DNA from: Variovorax paradoxus
GTDB lineage: Bacteria; Pseudomonadota; Gammaproteobacteria; Burkholderiales; Burkholderiaceae_C
Reading direction: 5' to 3'
DNA length: 64,000 nt
NCBI RefSeq assembly: GCF_018614915.1
Contig: NZ_JAGGNU010000017.1
Location: 186,001-250,000 of the forward strand
Part shown: positions 58,044-64,000 of the stretch, piece by piece
Layout: each line of letters opens with the position of its first letter
Position numbering within the stretch: position 1 is the first letter of the stretch
The notes under the pieces: generated by a model
The model's database searches: none
What the model saw: the letters and a program-made list of their open reading frames with translations, nothing else
What the model was told of the DNA's origin: nothing
Made by a program: the position numbers and the translations under genes

Positions 58044-59936
58044 ATGACCATTCCCGCCTCTTTCATCCAGGAACTGATCGCGCGCGCCGACGTGGTCGAA
58101 ATCGTCGGGCGCTATGTCCAGTTGAAGAAGGCCGGCGCCAATTTCATGGGCCTTTGCCCCTTCCACGGGGAAAAATCACCTTCCTTTTCGGTCAGCCCCA
58201 CCAAGCAGTTCTATCACTGCTTCGGCTGCGGCGCGCACGGCAACGCCGTCGGTTTCCTGATGGAACACGCCGGCATGGGCTTCGTCGAAGCGGTGCACGA
58301 TCTCGCTGGCCAGTACGGCCTGCAGGTGCCCGAGGACGACGCCTCGCCCGAGGAGCGCGCCCGCGCCGCCGGCCAGCGGCAGAAGCAGGCCACCCTGTCC
58401 GAGGTGCTCGAGAAGGCCGGCGAGGCCTACAGGAAGCAGTTGCGCCAGTCACCCGCCGCCATCGCCTACCTCAAGGGCCGCGGCGTTTCCGGCGAAGTCG
58501 CCCGGCAGTTCGGCATCGGGTACGCACCCGCGGGCTGGCGCACGCTGGCGAGCGTGTTTCCCGACTACGACGATCCGCTCCTGGCTGAAAGCGGACTGGT
58601 GATCACCGGCGAGCCGGACGACAACGGCGAGGGCAAGCGCTACGACCGCTTTCGCGACCGAGTGATGTTCCCGATCCGCAACGTCAAGGGCGAGTGCATC
58701 GGGTTCGGCGGCCGCGTGCTCGGCGACGAGAAGCCCAAGTACCTCAATTCGCCGGAAACCCCGGTGTTCAGCAAGGGCCGCGAACTCTACGGCCTCTACG
58801 AAGCCCGCGCCGCCTTCCGCGACCGCGGCTATGCGCTGGTGACCGAGGGCTACATGGACGTGGTGGCGCTGGCGCAGCTCGGCTTTCCGAACGCGGTCGC
58901 GACGCTGGGCACCGCCTGCACGCCGGAACACGTGCAAAAGCTGTTTCGCTTCACCGAGTCGGTGGTGTTCAGCTTCGACGGCGACGCGGCCGGCCGGCGT
59001 GCCGCGCGCAAGGCCCTCGACGGCGCCCTGCCCTATGCCAGCGACGTGCGCAGCGTCAAGTTCCTGTTCCTGCCGGCCGAGCACGATCCCGACAGCTTCA
59101 TCCGCGAATTCGGTGCCGATGCTTTCGCGCGCTTCGTGAACGAGGCCACGCCGCTGAGCCGCTTCATGCTGGAGGCCGCGCGCGAAGGCTGCGACCTCGG
59201 GTCCGCCGAGGGCCGGGCCCACATGGCGAGCAATGCGCGGCCGCTCTGGAGCGCGCTGCCGGAAGGCGCGCTCAAGCGGCAATTGCTCGGCGAGATCGCA
59301 GCAATGGTCCAGCTCAGCACCCAGGAACTGGGCGAGCTGTGGGCACCCGCAGCGGCCAAGCGCGCGCCGGCCCCTGCGGCGCGCGAACGCGAGGAAGGCT
59401 ATGCCCGGCCCCGCGAGGGTCGCCACGCCGCCCGCGCTCCGGTCCCCCGCCCCCCGCCCCGGGGCCGTACCCTGCCGACCAGCCGCCCCGACGTGGCCGC
59501 GCGGCTGCTGCTGTCGAACATGGCCGAATGGGAGGGGCTTTCCCATGAGCTGCACGGCCTGCTGTGCGACCTGCCGGGCGAGCACGGCCAGCTCTTCGCC
59601 TGGCTCGACAGCCAGCTGCACGAGCACGGCGTGCAGCCCTGGGCCGCGCTGCGCGAAGGCATGCGGGGCCTGGCCTTCGAGGCCCTGGCCGAGCGCGTCA
59701 TGACCGACCCCGATGGCGGGCCGCTCGGCGAGGCGGAGGGCGAGCAGGCGGCCGATGCCGCCCGGGAACTGCGCAATGTGCTCGATTTCATGCTGGACGA
59801 CCTGCTCAAGGCCCAGCAGAGCGAGGCCATCGCCGCCGTGGGGAGCGATCCGCGGGCCCTGGAACGCTACAAGGCGCTGGAGGCGCGCCGCCTGGAGTTG
59901 CGCGCGCGGCTTCGGCCCGGGGCGAACCTTGCTTGA
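58044..59936 (+). CDS. dnaG: DNA primase
   Basis: A 630-aa primase. The zinc-binding domain has C38, H41, C59 and C62 (GLCPFHGEKSPSFS and FYHCFGCGAHGNAV). The RNA polymerase domain has the EGYMDVVALAQLG strand and the TOPRIM DxD-like SFDGDAAGRRAAR. The C-terminal helicase-binding domain follows a Pro/Arg linker (about 450-480). It makes primers for chromosome replication. It is followed by rpoD, the dnaG-rpoD part of the macromolecular synthesis operon; rpsU is not visible upstream. Confidence 0.96.
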   Translation: MTIPASFIQELIARADVVEIVGRYVQLKKAGANFMGLCPFHGEKSPSFSVSPTKQFYHCFGCGAHGNAVGFLMEHAGMGFVEAVHDLAGQYGLQVPEDDASPEERARAAGQRQKQATLSEVLEKAGEAYRKQLRQSPAAIAYLKGRGVSGEVARQFGIGYAPAGWRTLASVFPDYDDPLLAESGLVITGEPDDNGEGKRYDRFRDRVMFPIRNVKGECIGFGGRVLGDEKPKYLNSPETPVFSKGRELYGLYEARAAFRDRGYALVTEGYMDVVALAQLGFPNAVATLGTACTPEHVQKLFRFTESVVFSFDGDAAGRRAARKALDGALPYASDVRSVKFLFLPAEHDPDSFIREFGADAFARFVNEATPLSRFMLEAAREGCDLGSAEGRAHMASNARPLWSALPEGALKRQLLGEIAAMVQLSTQELGELWAPAAAKRAPAPAAREREEGYARPREGRHAARAPVPRPPPRGRTLPTSRPDVAARLLLSNMAEWEGLSHELHGLLCDLPGEHGQLFAWLDSQLHEHGVQPWAALREGMRGLAFEALAERVMTDPDGGPLGEAEGEQAADAARELRNVLDFMLDDLLKAQQSEAIAAVGSDPRALERYKALEARRLELRARLRPGANLA

Positions 59937-59958
59937 AATATGCGCAACGCGCTATAAT
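59929..59958 (+). promoter_or_regulatory. rpoD promoter candidate
   Basis: TTGCTT, an 18-base spacer and TATAAT (perfect -10) straddle the dnaG stop codon. The start near 59965 gives an mRNA leader of about 250 bases before ATG 60216. The 279-base interval has no other gene I can support. Confidence 0.75.
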
Positions 59959-60215
59959 TTAAGGCTTCGCTAAACGCGAAACGGCAAGAGCGACAGCAGC
60001 ACCTCCGGGCCGACCCTCAAGCGCAATGCACTTCCCCAAGGGAAAAGGGTCAATACACCGCAAGGACTGCACACCAAATGTTCGCCCGACATCTTGCCTT
60101 TTTGAAGAGTGCCTGAGGATTCACCTCCTCGTCGCCCCATTGTTTGTGCTCCCGCCCGCGCCGGCTTGTTGGCGCCTGTGATCCCGCTTGTTCATTCTTG
60201 CTGTACCGAGGTCGT

Positions 60216-62531
<2,316 letters not shown>

Positions 62532-62556
62532 TCCCTTAGCGGATCTTCGAGCCCGA

Positions 62557-62592
62557 ACGCCCGCTTCGCCTTCATGGCGGCGGGCGTTTTTT
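62557..62592 (+). terminator. Intrinsic terminator after rpoD
   Basis: ACGCCCG and CGGGCGT pair around an imperfect inner stem and are followed by TTTTTTCTTTT. It lies 25 bases after the rpoD stop and 40 bases before the next gene. Confidence 0.85.
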
Positions 62593-62631
62593 CTTTTCCT
62601 CCGACAACAAGCAAGAACAGAGACCTCTCGC

Positions 62632-63870
62632 ATGAACCCCGACGCCGACAAACTCTGGCATGCCCCGCGCTGGGCCCTGGCGGTGCTGCTGGCGGTGCTG
62701 GGCATGCTCGGGCCCTTCTCGATCGACACCTACATCCCGGCCTTCTCCGGCATCGCCAGCGACATCGGCGCGACGCCGGCCCAGATGCAGCAGACGCTCT
62801 CGGCCTACCTGTTCGGCTTCGCGTTCATGAACCTGTTCCACGGCGCGCTGTCGGACAGCTTCGGCCGCCGGCCGGTGGTGCTGTGGGGCCTGGCCGTGTT
62901 CACCCTCGCCTCGCTCGGCTGCGCGCTGTCGCAGACCATCGGCCAGCTGGTGCTGTTCCGCGCATTGCAGGGCCTGTCGACCGGCGCCGGCATCGTGATC
63001 TCGCGTGCCGTGATCCGCGACATGTTCCCGCCGGCAGAGGCGCAGCGGGTGATGAGCCAGGTCACGATCTATTTCGGCATCGCGCCCGCGATCGCGCCGA
63101 TCGTCGGCGGCTTCCTGTTCGTGCACCTGGGCTGGCACAGCGTGTTCTGGTTCCTGGTGGCGGTGGGCGTGGTGCTGTTCGCCGCCAACTGGAAGCTGCT
63201 GCCGGAAACGCTGCACCTGAGCCAGCGCCAACCCTTCGAGGTGCGGCACCTGATGCACGGCTACTGGGACCTGTGCTCCGACCCGCGCTTCCTGCTGCTG
63301 GCGTTCGCGAGCGGCGTGCCTTTCAACGGCATGTTTCTCTACGTGCTGGCCGCGCCCGCCTTTCTCGGCGACCACCTGGCGCTCGCGCCCACGCAGTTCT
63401 TCTGGTTCTTCCTGCTGACCATCGGCGGCATCATGGCGGGCGCCTGGGCCAGCGGCCGCATGGCCGGCAAGGTGGCGCCGAAGCGGCAGATCCGCGACGG
63501 CTTCCTGATCATGCTGCTGACCTCGATAGTTAACGTGGCGGCCAACGCCCTCTTCGCGCCGCACCCAGCCTGGGCGCTGTGGCCGATCGCGGTGTTCGCC
63601 TTCGGCTGGGCACTGATGGTGCCGGTGGTCACGCTGCTGGTGCTCGACCTGCATCCGGAACGCCGCGGCATGGCCTCCTCGCTGCAGGCCGTGATCGGCT
63701 CGACCGCCAACGGCATCGTCGCCGGCGTGGTCGCGCCGCTGGTGATGCATTCGACGCTGGCGCTGGCGCTCACCTCCATCCTCATGATGGGCGTGGGCCT
63801 GGTGGCCTGGGTCTGGCTGCACGCGCGCTGGCCCGAAATCGGCCGCCGCGTCGCCGGCGAACTTGCGTGA
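62632..63870 (+). CDS. Bcr/CflA-family drug resistance MFS transporter
   Basis: A 412-aa, 12-helix exporter. The Bcr/CflA signature MLGPFSIDTYIPAFSGIASD is followed by QTLSAYLFGFAFMNLFHGAL and the MFS loop SDSFGRRPVVLWGLAVFTLA. RALQGLSTGAGIVISRAVIR is the antiporter motif C-like region. It probably exports small drugs or metabolites such as bicyclomycin or cysteine-type compounds. The substrate is not shown. Confidence 0.92.
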   Translation: MNPDADKLWHAPRWALAVLLAVLGMLGPFSIDTYIPAFSGIASDIGATPAQMQQTLSAYLFGFAFMNLFHGALSDSFGRRPVVLWGLAVFTLASLGCALSQTIGQLVLFRALQGLSTGAGIVISRAVIRDMFPPAEAQRVMSQVTIYFGIAPAIAPIVGGFLFVHLGWHSVFWFLVAVGVVLFAANWKLLPETLHLSQRQPFEVRHLMHGYWDLCSDPRFLLLAFASGVPFNGMFLYVLAAPAFLGDHLALAPTQFFWFFLLTIGGIMAGAWASGRMAGKVAPKRQIRDGFLIMLLTSIVNVAANALFAPHPAWALWPIAVFAFGWALMVPVVTLLVLDLHPERRGMASSLQAVIGSTANGIVAGVVAPLVMHSTLALALTSILMMGVGLVAWVWLHARWPEIGRRVAGELA

Positions 63871-63874
63871 ACAG

Positions 63875-64000
63875 ATGCTGCGCGACCAACTCCGCACCTT
63901 TGCGCGCTCCTGGCTTCCGGCCCGCACCAACGTCAATGCGCGCGAACGCCTGCGCGCCGTCGCAGGCGCCGCGCTGGGCCTTCTGATCACCGCGATGCTT
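63875..64000 (+). CDS. HPP-family membrane protein, N-terminus only
   Basis: Open from ATG 63875 to the window edge (42 codons). The start MLRDQLRTFARSWLPART is followed by NARERLRAVAGAALGLLITA, resembling the opening and first transmembrane helix of HPP-family proteins. It begins 4 bases after the transporter stop. The family call rests on this short stretch. Confidence 0.55.
   Translation, partial: MLRDQLRTFARSWLPARTNVNARERLRAVAGAALGLLITAML

Overview
The window looks like a piece of a Comamonadaceae (Burkholderiales) chromosome, possibly Variovorax. It is GC-rich and carries an EarP/EF-P(Arg32) pair, a phasin, PpiD and HU flanked by tRNA genes, and a dnaG-rpoD block. The genus is an inference from gene content and order; no 16S gene is present. 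Positions 1 to about 35.2 kb are a temperate podovirus-like prophage whose left end lies outside the window. Positions 35.2-64.0 kb are host chromosome. The two parts meet at the 3' end of a tRNA-His gene.

Prophage late region (minus strand, 19.6 kb down to the left edge). The order is a Q-like antiterminator gene, a candidate late promoter and intrinsic terminator, then TerS, TerL, a portal of about 790 aa, small head genes, an acidic scaffold, an SU10-type major capsid protein and a second terminator. After these come a head-tail adaptor, a tail nozzle protein, a C1q-like fibre or decoration protein and three or four large ejection-type virion proteins. A cupin gene and a 2-oxoglutarate/Fe(II) hydroxylase-like gene sit inside the virion cluster. 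No holin or endolysin is visible; lysis genes may lie further left.

Prophage early and immunity region (19.6-30 kb). A P22-type Cro gene (minus) and an XRE repressor gene (plus) diverge. Minus-strand early genes follow in the order Cro, a small membrane protein, a CII-like activator, a DUF1376-type replication protein, a primase-helicase, small proteins and Q. The repressor gene is followed by an 83-aa gene and a lipoprotein gene. Two operator clusters share a 16-bp palindromic consensus (CTTTAG-N4-CTAAAG) with an exact 23-bp centre-to-centre step. Two sites lie between cro and the repressor gene and three lie 1.55 kb away, upstream of the plus-strand operon. This is the lambda OR/OL layout in mirror image. 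The plus-strand arm carries an SGNH-hydrolase lipoprotein, a vWA protein, small membrane proteins, a divergent pair of Arc/Mnt-like repressors with its own GTGTCA operator region, a chain of uncharacterised overlapping genes, RNase HI, a DUF4224-like protein and a tyrosine integrase abutting tRNA-His.

Host region. PpiD chaperone; tRNA-Val; HU; a tartrate dehydrogenase-like gene coupled to a haloacetate dehalogenase-like hydrolase, with a divergent LysR regulator; an EamA transporter; PgsA; UvrC; EarP and EF-P; enoyl-CoA hydratase; a LOG-family protein; an MFS transporter; RmuC; a 2-hydroxyacid dehydrogenase; an NhaD-type antiporter; PncB; CsbD and a periplasmic Lys-rich protein; a thioesterase; a phasin; a short-chain dehydrogenase; a BrkB-family membrane protein; DnaG and RpoD; a Bcr/CflA transporter; and the start of an HPP-family membrane protein.

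Across the phage, successive genes commonly overlap by 1-4 bases (ATGA, GTGA, TTGA, TGATG). This settles many start codons and suggests translational coupling.
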